Source: Treponema sp.
Lineage (GTDB): Bacteria > Spirochaetota > Spirochaetia > Treponematales > Treponemataceae
Length of the DNA: 64,000 nt
Reading direction: 5' to 3'
Assembly (NCBI GenBank): GCA_024402475.1
Contig: JAKSTQ010000005.1
Coordinates: 1 to 64,000 of the forward strand
Part shown: piece after piece, positions 40,420 to 49,737 of the stretch
Layout of the letters: the number at the start of each line of letters is the position of its first letter
How positions within the stretch are numbered: position 1 is the first letter of the stretch
Position numbers and translations under genes: made by a program
The notes under the pieces: generated by a model
Databases searched by the model: none
Told to the model about the DNA's origin: nothing
What the model saw: the letters and a program-made list of their open reading frames with translations, nothing else

Positions 40420-41042
40420 AAAAAAGTTTAATCGCCGTAATTCTTTCAATTTTTGTTCTAGCAGGTGTATCTGCACAGCAGAAAAAAGATGCACTTCGTC
40501 TTTACTACAATGGTAACTACAAAGAAGCTATTACTGTATGCGAAGGTGAAATTAAAGATAATCCAAACCGCGTAGATTCTTACGTCGTTCTTTGCTGGGC
40601 TCTTATCGGAAACCGTGAATATGCCCGTGCAGAACAGCGCGCTTATGATGGACTTAAACTTTCCCGTTATGACATCCGTTTGATTGAAGTTCTCGGTGAA
40701 GCAAAATATTATCTTGGAAAACTTAACGAAGCTTTGAAACAGTTTCAGGAATATATTTCTATTGCTCCGGATAAGACTGGTGCCCGCGTTGGTACTGCTT
40801 ATCATTACATGGGTGAAATTTATATCCAGCAGTCAAAATTCCAGCATGCTGATATTGCTCTTTCTGCAGCAGTCAGAAAAGATCCACAGAAAGATGCATG
40901 GTGGACACGCCTTGGATATGCCCGCGAAATGGCCGGAAACTATGCAGAAGCAATGCAGGCATACGATACTTCATTAAAACTCAATGCTTCTAATACTGAT
41001 GCATCCCGTGGAAAAGAACGTGTTGCAGAACGTATCAGATAA
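40416..41042 (+). CDS. exported TPR protein
   Basis: A 208-residue protein with a signal peptide (MKKSLIAVILSIFVLAGVSA-QQ) and about four TPR units (for example YYNGNYKEAITVCEGEIKDN and LGKLNEALKQFQEYISIAPD). Probably periplasmic. Coupled to the bactofilin gene (4-nt overlap), so the two may act together in envelope or shape control; that is inference. The following mtaB gene begins inside its 3' end. Confidence 0.85.
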   Translation: MKKSLIAVILSIFVLAGVSAQQKKDALRLYYNGNYKEAITVCEGEIKDNPNRVDSYVVLCWALIGNREYARAEQRAYDGLKLSRYDIRLIEVLGEAKYYLGKLNEALKQFQEYISIAPDKTGARVGTAYHYMGEIYIQQSKFQHADIALSAAVRKDPQKDAWWTRLGYAREMAGNYAEAMQAYDTSLKLNASNTDASRGKERVAERIR

Positions 41043-42450
41043 CCTTTCTCAAAAATCAATTCATATTGAAACATTAGGCTGTAGACTCAATCAGATTGAA
41101 AGTGAGTCTATAGCTTCGTTTTTTAGTAACGCAGGATTTAACATTATCATGAAATCAGTTTCTGCAAGTCAGGAAAATCGTGATGATGTATGTCTTTGTA
41201 TTTTAAATACCTGTACGGTTACTGCAAAGGCTGAACAGAAGGCCCGCAGAATAATAAGACTTTTATTAAAAAAATATCCTCAAAGTATTATTGCTGTGAC
41301 AGGCTGTTATGCTCAGATCAGTCCTTATGAAATCGAAGCAATTGACAGCCGCATTGTCAGTGTTCCAGGAAGAATAAAAAGCCGTTTTGCTGATTTTCCT
41401 GAAAAACTGCTGCATGCATCTTGTGCTGAAGAAATTAAATCCTTTCTTTCAAAAGAGGTTCAGTTAAAACCTGTAGAAGATAAACCTGAAAATCCATTCA
41501 AATTGAGCACGGATACTTTTTTAGCACATTCCCGCTCTTCAATAAAAATTCAGGACGGATGCAATAACCGCTGTTCTTATTGTGAGATCTGTCTTGCCCG
41601 CGGAAAATCTGTAAGTCTTGATGCCCAGAAAGTTATTGAACGGGTTAAAGAACTTGCAAAAACCGGCCAGAAAGAAATTGTCATTACAACCGTTAATATT
41701 GCAAATTATAAAGGTGCTTACAAAGACGGTTTTGTAGATTTTGCAGGGCTTTTAAAACTTCTTCTTGAAGAAACTCAGGATGTTGCTTTCAGATTTTCAA
41801 GTCTGTATCCTCAGATTGTTACACCTGAACTTGCACAGCTGATTAAAGATCCCCGGGTAAGACCTCATTTTCATCTTTCTGTACAAAGCGGAAGTGATGC
41901 AGTTTTAAAAGCAATGGCGCGTCCTTATAAACGACAGGCTGTAATTGATGCTGTAAAACTTCTAAGGCAGGTTAAACCTCAAGCATTTTTTGCGTGTGAT
42001 ATTATTGCAGGTTTTCCGGGTGAAACACAGTCTGATTTTGAAGACACATTGCAGCTTTTAAAAGAATGTAATTTTACTTATGTTCATGCATTCCCTTTTT
42101 CGCCGCGGCCAAATACCGCTGCGTGGAGTATGAAACCTAAAGTACCCGAAAGCGTAAGGGATGAGCGGGTAGAACAGCTTATAAATTTTGCCTGCGAACA
42201 GAAAATTAATTATATTAAAAATATGACTGGTAAGGAATTTGATGCAATCGCAGAAAATTCAACACGTGCAGTTCTTTCGCAGAATGTTATTAATGCCGTG
42301 CTTGATAATTTTATTCATGTGCGGGTAAAAATTCCATTAACATTAAAAAAGCCGGCTCCCGGACAGCAGATTAAAGTCAGAATAACTGATGTTCTTACTG
42401 AAGAAATAAAAAAACTTGGTGAATGGGAAGCTGTCGGAGTTTTAGTTTAA
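40999..42450 (+). CDS. mtaB: MtaB-type tRNA t6A37 methylthiotransferase
   Basis: A radical-SAM enzyme that converts t6A37 to ms2t6A37. It has the three domains: an N-terminal UPF0004 domain with cysteines in ETLGCRLNQIES, LNTCTVTAKAEQKARR and VTGCYAQ; the radical-SAM core with QDGCNNRCSYCEICLARGKS; and a C-terminal TRAM-like part. The true start is uncertain: ATG at 40999, GTG at 41008 or 41020 are all in frame and lie within the TPR gene, none with a good ribosome site. tsaB and tsaE, which make its t6A substrate, are also in this window. Confidence 0.88.
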   Translation: MHPVEKNVLQNVSDNLSQKSIHIETLGCRLNQIESESIASFFSNAGFNIIMKSVSASQENRDDVCLCILNTCTVTAKAEQKARRIIRLLLKKYPQSIIAVTGCYAQISPYEIEAIDSRIVSVPGRIKSRFADFPEKLLHASCAEEIKSFLSKEVQLKPVEDKPENPFKLSTDTFLAHSRSSIKIQDGCNNRCSYCEICLARGKSVSLDAQKVIERVKELAKTGQKEIVITTVNIANYKGAYKDGFVDFAGLLKLLLEETQDVAFRFSSLYPQIVTPELAQLIKDPRVRPHFHLSVQSGSDAVLKAMARPYKRQAVIDAVKLLRQVKPQAFFACDIIAGFPGETQSDFEDTLQLLKECNFTYVHAFPFSPRPNTAAWSMKPKVPESVRDERVEQLINFACEQKINYIKNMTGKEFDAIAENSTRAVLSQNVINAVLDNFIHVRVKIPLTLKKPAPGQQIKVRITDVLTEEIKKLGEWEAVGVLV

Positions 42451-42472
42451 TTTTAATTACAGGAGTTTATTT

Positions 42473-43420
42473 ATGGGTTATGACTATTTATTGATTTTGC
42501 AGAATTTTCGTCAATCACTTCCTGACTGGGTAAACCTTGTAATTGCAGGAATTTCTGAATCAGGACCTGTACTTGCAATTGTTCTGCCTTTGATTTTGTT
42601 CTGGTGTGTTGATAAAGGCGCTGGAATTGTTTCTTCGTTTTCTTTTGCAACCGGCTGCATTTTTAAACAGGTTATAAAAAATATTGCCTGCATAAACAGA
42701 CCATGGATAATTAACAGTTCAATAATTCCATATGAAAAAACATTACCTTTAGCATCCGGATATTCTTTCCCAAGCGGCCATACAACTGCAACAACATCTT
42801 CTTTTATGGGGATTGCATTAAGATCTGTAAATAAAGTCATTTATGTATTGTGTCTGATTTACATTTTACTTGTAGGCTATTCAAGAAATCATCTTGGTTT
42901 TCATACTCCTGCAGATGTTTATACTGGACTTTTTATCGGACTTTTTTCTGCTGTGATAATTAATTCACTTTTTATAAAATACAGCGGGTCTTCAAAATTT
43001 CCTGTTGTGATTTTGATTTTAGGAATTCTTATTCCGCTGCTTGTAATTTTAATATTTGAATTTAAGTCTTATCCTCTTGAATATAACCAGGACGGAAGCC
43101 TTTTAGTTGATCCTGAGTTGATGAAACTTGACTGTTATAATGATGCAGGTATTTTTGCAGGAATTTTTATCAGTTATTTTATTGATTCAAAATTTATTAA
43201 ATATGAAATTAAAGGAACTGTCTGGCAGAAAATTATCAGAGTGTTTGCAGGATTTTTATTCATTGCAATTATTTATTTAATGATGAATAAATTTCTTGCT
43301 CCTGCTGTCGGTGCAAAAGCCTGGCATTTTGTAAGAACTTTTGTCTGCTTTTTATGTGGTTTTTGTGCTGTTCCTTTTGGCGTAAAAAAAATCAGAAAAA
43401 TTATTTATAAGGAAAATTAA
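42473..43420 (+). CDS. PAP2-family membrane phosphatase
   Basis: A 315-residue integral membrane protein with the three PAP2 acid phosphatase motifs: KQVIKNIACINRP (KxxxxxxRP), PSGHTTATTSS (PSGH) and SRNHLGFHTPADVYTG (SRxxxxxHxxxD). Such enzymes remove phosphate from phosphatidic acid, undecaprenyl pyrophosphate or related lipids at the outer face of the inner membrane. About seven further helices follow the catalytic part. Ribosome site AGGAG. Substrate cannot be told from sequence. Confidence 0.92.
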   Translation: MGYDYLLILQNFRQSLPDWVNLVIAGISESGPVLAIVLPLILFWCVDKGAGIVSSFSFATGCIFKQVIKNIACINRPWIINSSIIPYEKTLPLASGYSFPSGHTTATTSSFMGIALRSVNKVIYVLCLIYILLVGYSRNHLGFHTPADVYTGLFIGLFSAVIINSLFIKYSGSSKFPVVILILGILIPLLVILIFEFKSYPLEYNQDGSLLVDPELMKLDCYNDAGIFAGIFISYFIDSKFIKYEIKGTVWQKIIRVFAGFLFIAIIYLMMNKFLAPAVGAKAWHFVRTFVCFLCGFCAVPFGVKKIRKIIYKEN

Positions 43421-43424
43421 TAGA

Positions 43425-44273
43425 ATGAAAAAAACTTTGAATATTACTTCCAGAAGACCTGTTTATTATACTGTTACCGATCTGACTTATGCTCAGGTTG
43501 ATCACTGGTACGGACACTCAAGACAGGATTTAAAACTTGATCTGATTTATCCGGAAGATAAGAGCGGAAAAAAGTATCCTTGTATCGTATGGATTTGTGG
43601 CGGAGCATGGCTTACAAATGATAAGTCTGCACATCTTGCTTATCTTAGCAAACTTGCAATGGAAGGTTTTGTAGTTGCTTCTGTTCAGTACCGCACAAGT
43701 AATCAGGCTCAGTATCCATCATGTCTTGAAGACATTAAGGCTGCAATCCGTTATTTAAAGGCACACTCAGATAGATATGCAATTGATAAAGAACATTTTG
43801 GCGTAGCAGGGGAATCTGCAGGCGGTTATCTTTCTGCAATGACAGCGCTTGTTGATGATGAAGATTTTGATACAGGTGATTATCTTGAAGAAAACAGTAA
43901 GGTTCAGTGCGCATGTACCTGGTATCCGCCTGCTGATGCAACAAGATTTCCTAACCCGGATGCAAAGACAAGTGCTTCAAGCCCTGAAAGTCTTATGCTT
44001 GGCTTTAATGTTTTTGAAAACCGCAAGAAAGCAGAAGACTGTTCTCCAGTATCTTATGTTACAAAGAATTCAGTTCCATTTTTAATTATTCATGGAACAC
44101 AGGATCATACTGTTCCATATTCTCAGTCAGAAATTCTTTATAACAAACTTGAACTGCATGGCTGCGATGTTTCAATGATTACTCTTGAAGGTGCAGACCA
44201 TGCAGACATTCACTTTTTCCAGGAAGAAGTCTGGCAAGAGATGCTTGAATTCTTTAAGGAAAAGCTGAATTAG
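43425..44273 (+). CDS. alpha/beta-hydrolase, BD-FAE/acetyl-esterase type
   Basis: A 282-residue esterase with oxyanion segment CIVWICGGAWLTNDKSAH (C replaces the usual H of HGGxW), nucleophile elbow GVAGESAGGYLSAM (Ser of GESAG), acidic residue in FLIIHGTQDHTVPYSQS and His in EGADHADIHFF. No signal peptide, so it acts in the cytoplasm. Relatives deacetylate sugars or xylan oligomers, which fits a plant-polysaccharide user. It is 5 nt after the PAP2 gene. Confidence 0.88.
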   Translation: MKKTLNITSRRPVYYTVTDLTYAQVDHWYGHSRQDLKLDLIYPEDKSGKKYPCIVWICGGAWLTNDKSAHLAYLSKLAMEGFVVASVQYRTSNQAQYPSCLEDIKAAIRYLKAHSDRYAIDKEHFGVAGESAGGYLSAMTALVDDEDFDTGDYLEENSKVQCACTWYPPADATRFPNPDAKTSASSPESLMLGFNVFENRKKAEDCSPVSYVTKNSVPFLIIHGTQDHTVPYSQSEILYNKLELHGCDVSMITLEGADHADIHFFQEEVWQEMLEFFKEKLN

Positions 44274-44274
44274 T

Positions 44275-45246
44275 TTAAATTTCCAGCGGTAATCCCCATT
44301 TAACGCGTAAGTCATCCATAATCTGCATTACGCGGATTGTTTCTTTATGAGGCATTGAATCACATTCGATTTTGTTGTTTTCCAATGCCTTTAAAGATTC
44401 AATTACCTGATATTCATAACCGGTAATCTGTTTTGGGAATTCAATTTTTTCAAGAAGTTTATCTTCATGGCTGTAGATTTCGATGCATGAAGGATTGTTG
44501 ATATTCTGGATGATGGCGTAGCCTGTTTCACCATATAAAATTCCCTGTCTGTCACTTCTTCCAAACATTCCTGAATCGAGGAAAGCGACTCTTCCGTCGT
44601 TGTAGTAAATTGTAATTGATTCAAATGCATCAACATTGGTATCAGTAATTTTGCAGTTTGATTCTATGCGTTCAATGTCAGTTCCAAAATGCATAAGTGC
44701 AAAATTAAGTGTATAAACGCCAAGGTCAAGAAGGGCGCCACCTGCAAGTTCCGGTTTGAACATTCTTTCTTTGTCATGATTGTTGTAATGCAGGCTTGCA
44801 TGAAGTCCTGTTATTTTGCCGATTTTACCTGATTCAATAACAGAATTGATGATGTTTCGGCTTGGCATGTAACGGGTCCAGATGGCTTCTGTTACTAAAA
44901 TGTTTTCTTTTTCTGCACGGTCAAGAATTTCTTTTGCCTGAGCTGTATTAAAGGTAAATGCTTTTTCGCAGAGAACCGGTTTTTTGTAGTCAAGACAAAG
45001 CTTCATGTGTTTGTAATGTTCTGAATGAGGAGTAGCAATATATACAAGATCAACATCGGGGTCTTTCAGTAATTCTTCGTAAGAACCGTATGCTTTTTTG
45101 AATCCCCATGCTTTTGCAAATTCCCGGGCTTTTTCAAGATTACGGGAAGCAATTGCATAATTACAGGCAGTGTCTGTTAATCCCTGTACTGTTATTGCCA
45201 TTTTCTGAGCAATCCAACCTGCGCCTATAATTCCGATGTTTTTCAA
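44275..45246 (-). CDS. Gfo/Idh/MocA-family oxidoreductase
   Basis: A 323-residue NAD(P)-dependent dehydrogenase. N-terminal Rossmann fold (IGIIGAGWIAQKMAI), then DLVYIATPHSEHYKHMKLCL, the catalytic CEKAFTFN (EKP-like Lys), and the C-terminal substrate fold. It starts with TTG at 45246, supported by AGGAGG 6 nt upstream inside the last codons of the preceding EAL gene. Substrate is probably a sugar or cyclitol but cannot be specified. Confidence 0.9.
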   Translation of the reverse strand: MKNIGIIGAGWIAQKMAITVQGLTDTACNYAIASRNLEKAREFAKAWGFKKAYGSYEELLKDPDVDLVYIATPHSEHYKHMKLCLDYKKPVLCEKAFTFNTAQAKEILDRAEKENILVTEAIWTRYMPSRNIINSVIESGKIGKITGLHASLHYNNHDKERMFKPELAGGALLDLGVYTLNFALMHFGTDIERIESNCKITDTNVDAFESITIYYNDGRVAFLDSGMFGRSDRQGILYGETGYAIIQNINNPSCIEIYSHEDKLLEKIEFPKQITGYEYQVIESLKALENNKIECDSMPHKETIRVMQIMDDLRVKWGLPLEI

Positions 45247-45248
45247 AG

Positions 45249-47738
45249 CTATCCTCCTATTTTGAAAGCTTTAACATAGTTTTCAAATTCATATACAGTA
45301 AGAGGCTTTGAGTAAATATATCCCTGTACGTAATCACACCCCATTTCTTTAATTGCTTTAAGCTGGTTTTCTGTTTCAATACCGATTGCGCTGATTTTAA
45401 GGTTCATTGCCTTAAGCATGTTGACAGTTCCGTTAATAAGCTGGAACTGTTTAGGTTCTGCCGGGAACTTATTGATGAAGAAGTTGGAAGCAAGGTTTGC
45501 ATTGTCAAAATTCATTGCACCAAGAATACTAAGGTTAGAATAAGATTTACCAAAGTCATCAAGAGTACATGTAGAACCCATTTCGTGAATAGTATTTATA
45601 ACCTTTTTCAAATGATCAAGATTATCATAGGTACTGTTTTCGCTGATTTCAAATTCAAGATATTCACCTGGCAGGTTAAGTTCCTTTATGATTTTAACGT
45701 AATTGTCAAAGTAGCCTTCTGCGTTAAGTGCCAGATGAGAAAGGTTTACGCAGATTTTTGGCATATGAATATCTTCAGAAATCCATTGTTTGATAAGCAG
45801 ACAGGTCTGGTTAAAAAGATAAAGGTCAAGCTTGTCGATCTTGTTGAGTTTTTCAAGAATCGGAACAAACTCATAAGGAGTTAAAATACCTTTTTCAGGA
45901 TTGTCCCAGCGGGCAAGAGCTTCTGCACTGTAAATTTTGTTTGTCTTGATGTCGATTTTTGGCTGCAGGTAAAGTTTGAATTCGTGATGAGCCAGAGCAT
46001 TTTCAAAATTTTCTTCAAGATTTTTTTCGTCAAGAAAAAGCTGCTTGCAGTCTTCGTGGAAAATGAAACAGTCCTGCTGGGCATTAGTAGTTGCAAATTC
46101 ATTGTTAAGCGAAATAATCGAGTCATCAAGAATCTGATTAAAGTCAATGTTGTCGATGTTGATTTTTACAGCACCAATTTCTGTTCTGATTTTATACGGA
46201 AGTTTTTTTTCTCCCAGGTATGAAGAGTAGGAATGAATGATTTTTTCACAGCGTTTATATAATTCATTTTCTGATGATGCATTAAGTAAAATACCAAAAT
46301 GTGCATTTCCAAGATTACACAAAAGTTCATTATTTTTAAGAGTCAGTTCAACCTGTTCATACAGTTTTTTCAGAATTGAATTTGATTTTTCATATCCGAC
46401 AATTTCGTTTATAAGCTTAAAGCGTTTAAAATTTATAAACAAGAAATATGAATCTTCTGTAATGAGATTTTCAAAAGTCTGTTCAAAATATGCCTGAGAG
46501 TGACCGCCTGTAACATTGTCCGAAAATGCCAGTTCTTTGTAATAATCTGCAGAACTTGCCTTTGCAATTGTTGTAAATGTTTTCTTGAGTACGATTCCAA
46601 TAAGAATGATAAGGAATATTACATACACATGCTGGAATACAACGATGTTTGCGGCCTGAGTATTTGTGTAATACAAAATGATTCCGATTATTTCACCAAA
46701 GAAAAGTACAAGAATTGCAAGAGCTGCAATGATGTTAAGGATGTCATGAGTTTCCTGATATTCTTTTATTGCAGCCCTGAAAATAGAAGTAAAGCAGACA
46801 ACAATAAATACATAAACGATATAAAAATAATCAAGATGAACTATGTTCGCAAAATAAAGAATATACCAGATGGAAATAAGTCCAAGATAAATATTTGTGG
46901 CAAGAGGTAAAATGACCTGATTATCTGCAAAAAACTTTCTGTAAAAAAGAACGATCATTACAGGCAGTAACCATGCAACAATATAAGCTGTCATGTACCT
47001 GAGAGAAGGATTGCTGATAATGAACTGCGCAAGACTTGATTCAAACAGAATATACAAAATCGAAGTCAATGACAGTAATACAAGAGAATGAATCATCTGG
47101 CTGTATTGTTTTACGCCATAATGGTACATAATCTGGGAATAGCAGAACAACAGAACTGAAATTATAAGAATAACCAGAATCCCAAGAAGGCTGATGTAGT
47201 TTGTGCCTAAAATCGTAAGGATAATCTGTTCTTTTGTGCCTATATATATAGAAGAAAGATAAAAATTTCTGCCTCGTGAGACATTTGTAATGGAAAGATT
47301 AAGGGTTTTTCCTGGAATTGACTTTTCGAGAGGAATGAACTGCCATGTACCGCCAAATTCATTTCCAAATTTAAGATGATTGTTTGTCCCGCCGCTGTAG
47401 AAAATTTTATTGTCATTGCCCGCAGTTACATAATTATAGAAGTTCCAGATTGCAATATATGTAGAACCGGAAAATTCTTCTGGAATTGTTTTAGACAGGT
47501 GAACTGTTGTACCTTCTGGAATATATATGTAGTTTGATGACAATAATTTGTGTTCTTCTGCAGAATACCAGTTATAGCCGAAAGGCTGTGCAGAATCGAT
47601 ATTAATTTTAATAGAACTGTTTGTTGTAAAGAAAAAAACTCCAATAGATATAACTAGAGCACAGATTAATATTGTCGAGATAAGCGCATATTTGAAAAAC
47701 TTCTGATGAGTAATAAGTTTTTTCTCTAGATTAGTCAT
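45249..47738 (-). CDS. membrane protein with degenerate GGDEF and EAL domains
   Basis: An 829-residue protein: one N-terminal helix, an exported sensory domain (about 40-180), a seven-helix membrane unit like 7TMR-DISM (about 190-400), a GGDEF-like domain and an EAL domain. The GGDEF signature is CNLGNAHFGILL, so it cannot cyclise. In EAL, AEALARW, NLS and LDDFGKSYSN remain, but the KxD metal/catalytic segment reads NANLASNFF and the EGVET loop reads IGIET, so hydrolysis is doubtful. Probably a sensor or effector. I choose ATG 47738; a -10 box lies 7 nt upstream. Confidence 0.88.
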   Translation of the reverse strand: MTNLEKKLITHQKFFKYALISTILICALVISIGVFFFTTNSSIKINIDSAQPFGYNWYSAEEHKLLSSNYIYIPEGTTVHLSKTIPEEFSGSTYIAIWNFYNYVTAGNDNKIFYSGGTNNHLKFGNEFGGTWQFIPLEKSIPGKTLNLSITNVSRGRNFYLSSIYIGTKEQIILTILGTNYISLLGILVILIISVLLFCYSQIMYHYGVKQYSQMIHSLVLLSLTSILYILFESSLAQFIISNPSLRYMTAYIVAWLLPVMIVLFYRKFFADNQVILPLATNIYLGLISIWYILYFANIVHLDYFYIVYVFIVVCFTSIFRAAIKEYQETHDILNIIAALAILVLFFGEIIGIILYYTNTQAANIVVFQHVYVIFLIILIGIVLKKTFTTIAKASSADYYKELAFSDNVTGGHSQAYFEQTFENLITEDSYFLFINFKRFKLINEIVGYEKSNSILKKLYEQVELTLKNNELLCNLGNAHFGILLNASSENELYKRCEKIIHSYSSYLGEKKLPYKIRTEIGAVKINIDNIDFNQILDDSIISLNNEFATTNAQQDCFIFHEDCKQLFLDEKNLEENFENALAHHEFKLYLQPKIDIKTNKIYSAEALARWDNPEKGILTPYEFVPILEKLNKIDKLDLYLFNQTCLLIKQWISEDIHMPKICVNLSHLALNAEGYFDNYVKIIKELNLPGEYLEFEISENSTYDNLDHLKKVINTIHEMGSTCTLDDFGKSYSNLSILGAMNFDNANLASNFFINKFPAEPKQFQLINGTVNMLKAMNLKISAIGIETENQLKAIKEMGCDYVQGYIYSKPLTVYEFENYVKAFKIGG

Positions 47739-47745
47739 AATTTCT

Positions 47746-47774
47746 ATTTTATCATGAGTTTTTATGTTTGAAAA
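47746..47774 (-). promoter_or_regulatory. promoter of the EAL gene (leaderless geometry)
   Basis: On the minus strand TTTTCA (47774-47769), 17 nt, TAAAAT (47751-47746), then 7 nt to the ATG at 47738. The -35 is weak. Confidence 0.45.
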
Positions 47775-47786
47775 TAAAAAAAAATC

Positions 47787-47815
47787 TTGCAAACTGAGTA
47801 TATTCAATTTATCAT
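47787..47815 (+). promoter_or_regulatory. promoter of the AraC gene (leaderless geometry)
   Basis: TTGCAA (47787-47792), a 17-nt spacer and TATCAT (47810-47815), then 7 nt to the ATG at 47823. No Shine-Dalgarno. Confidence 0.65.
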
Positions 47816-47822
47816 TCTAATA

Positions 47823-48608
47823 ATGAAGTTTACATTTTACGGCGGTTATTATAAAAAAAGTGAAAAAACAGGATTTCGCATTCAGTATCCGGAAGGTACT
47901 TTTGAATGGGTTCTTCTTCATTTTTATACACCAATGGTAATTATTCTTAACGGCCAGAAAATCGAAACTCAGACAAATGCCTGTATTCTGTATAAACCAA
48001 ACACTCCTCAGGATTATTACGGCCGTTTTGGCGAATTTGAAAACGATTACATTCGCTTTAGACCAGAAGATGCAAAATTCTATAAAAGCTTTAATCTGCC
48101 GGTTGATGAAGTTTTTTATGTCAGCGATTTTGATGTCATAAAAGAAGAAATGCTTTCGATAACCTGGTTTTTGACTGATAAAAGTGCTAACCATGATTAT
48201 GAACTTACAGAAAATACAATCAATGTACTTAAAAAACTTTCTGCAAAAAGGGTATTCCCTGATTTAAGAACTCAGCGTGAAAACGAAACCATTTTCCGCC
48301 TGAATCAGTTAAGGCAGGAAATCCGTTACAATCCGGAAAAATGGACAGTTGATTCAATGGCAGAAAATTTTTACCTTACAAGAAGCCACTTCAGCGTTTT
48401 ATATAAAAAAGTTTTTGGCGTTTCTCCTAAAGAGGATATCAGATTTTTCCTTAACGAAAAAGCAATCAATCTTTTGTTGACAACCGATCTGACAGTTTCT
48501 GCAATTGCCCAAATCTGTAATTATAACGAATGCGAAAACTTTATCCGGGCATTTAAAAAGATGAATGAAATTTCTCCGCTTCAATTCCGAAAGAATACAG
48601 ATAAATAA
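47823..48608 (+). CDS. AraC-family transcriptional regulator
   Basis: A 261-residue regulator with an N-terminal cupin-like sensor (about 1-130) and a C-terminal double helix-turn-helix (about 165-260): WTVDSMAENFYLTRSHFSVL, YKKVFGVSPKEDIRFFLNEK and AIAQICNYNECENFIRAFKK. I start at 47823 because the domain begins MKFTFYGGYY there and a promoter is positioned for it. It may control the neighbouring sugar transporter or the pentulose genes; that link is only positional. Confidence 0.9.
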   Translation: MKFTFYGGYYKKSEKTGFRIQYPEGTFEWVLLHFYTPMVIILNGQKIETQTNACILYKPNTPQDYYGRFGEFENDYIRFRPEDAKFYKSFNLPVDEVFYVSDFDVIKEEMLSITWFLTDKSANHDYELTENTINVLKKLSAKRVFPDLRTQRENETIFRLNQLRQEIRYNPEKWTVDSMAENFYLTRSHFSVLYKKVFGVSPKEDIRFFLNEKAINLLLTTDLTVSAIAQICNYNECENFIRAFKKMNEISPLQFRKNTDK

Positions 48609-48613
48609 AAAAA

Positions 48614-48656
48614 GCCTGTGATTTTAAGCAGGGAGTAAGATACTTAAATCACAGGC
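48614..48656 (-). terminator. terminator of the sugar ABC transporter operon
   Basis: GCCTGTGATTT (48614-48624) pairs with AAATCACAGGC (48646-48656), followed on the minus strand by T7. It is 56 nt after the yjfF stop. On the plus strand an A-run follows, so it serves the minus strand. Confidence 0.88.
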
Positions 48657-48711
48657 ATAAAAAAATCTGGAGGATGCGTTTTTTTATTTTTGATATGTAC
48701 CGTTTTAACGG

Positions 48712-49737
48712 TTATTTTTCTTTATTATTCTTTCTTGCAAGTACAATACTCTGAATCAAAAGGAACAGACAGATCATAAATGCAACGGTAATGTTTGTCC
48801 ACCATGCGTCATCAAGACCAAGTGAAGATACAATGTTCTTGATAGTTGCAAGTGAGAGAACACCAAAGAATGTTCCGGCGATATTTCCTACACCACCTGT
48901 AAGCATTGTTCCACCAATGATAGAAGATGCAATGGCATTCATTTCGTAACCTTCAGCGTGGCTTGGCGAACCAGAACCTACATGCAGGAAGTAAACAAAA
49001 CCACCGATTGCAGCAAGCATTGAACAGATAAGGTGTGACCAGAACTTTGTTCTTTTTACATTAATACCAAGCATGTTTGCGCTCTGCTGGTTTCCGCCGA
49101 CAGCATAAAAGTTACGGCCGAGTTTTGTCCAGCGCAGAACAAGGAACAAAATTATTACAACAAGAATTGCAACAATTACGCCAGGTTCAACATAAGCAGG
49201 AATATATTTTCCGCGTTTGTTCACTGATCCAAGGAATGGAATAATTACACGGAAATCTTTGATTGCATTAAAGCCTTCGTGTTCAACGTTGAACTGCGAT
49301 GAGTTAACGATTGTTGTAAGACCTTTTGCAAAGAACATTCCCGCAAGAGATACAATGAACGGCTGGATATCAAGATAAGCAACCAGGAATCCCTGAACAA
49401 GACCAAATCCAAGACCAATGATCAGTGTAATCAGAATTGCTTCCGGAACCGATCCGCCTTTCATATCCAGGTTAACGGCACAACACATACATACGAGGGC
49501 AGTAACAGTACCAACGGAAATATCGATTCCGCCGGTAATCATTACAAGACTCAAACCGCACGACAAAATGATAAGGCTTGCATTTTCATTGAGCATGTTG
49601 AAGAAAGTCTGAGGCTTTCTGAATCCTGATCCCAGAAGGGTAACAGCAAGAACATACATCAGGATGAAAACTGCAACAGTAATTATAAGAAGAAGGTTAG
49701 AATCTGAAAGGTTTCTTTTTTTAGCAAGAGTATTCAT
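48712..49737 (-). CDS. yjfF: sugar ABC transporter permease, YjfF type
   Basis: A 341-residue inner-membrane permease of the RbsC/AraH/YjfF group with about nine helices. Typical segments are CGLSLVMITGGIDISVGTVT, FLVAYLDIQPFIVSLAGMFF and FYAVGGNQQSANMLGINVKR (the EAA-like loop that contacts the ATPase). It overlaps the upstream permease gene by 1 nt. The pair of different permeases matches the YtfT-YjfF arrangement known from the galactofuranose transporter. Confidence 0.9.
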   Translation of the reverse strand: MNTLAKKRNLSDSNLLLIITVAVFILMYVLAVTLLGSGFRKPQTFFNMLNENASLIILSCGLSLVMITGGIDISVGTVTALVCMCCAVNLDMKGGSVPEAILITLIIGLGFGLVQGFLVAYLDIQPFIVSLAGMFFAKGLTTIVNSSQFNVEHEGFNAIKDFRVIIPFLGSVNKRGKYIPAYVEPGVIVAILVVIILFLVLRWTKLGRNFYAVGGNQQSANMLGINVKRTKFWSHLICSMLAAIGGFVYFLHVGSGSPSHAEGYEMNAIASSIIGGTMLTGGVGNIAGTFFGVLSLATIKNIVSSLGLDDAWWTNITVAFMICLFLLIQSIVLARKNNKEK

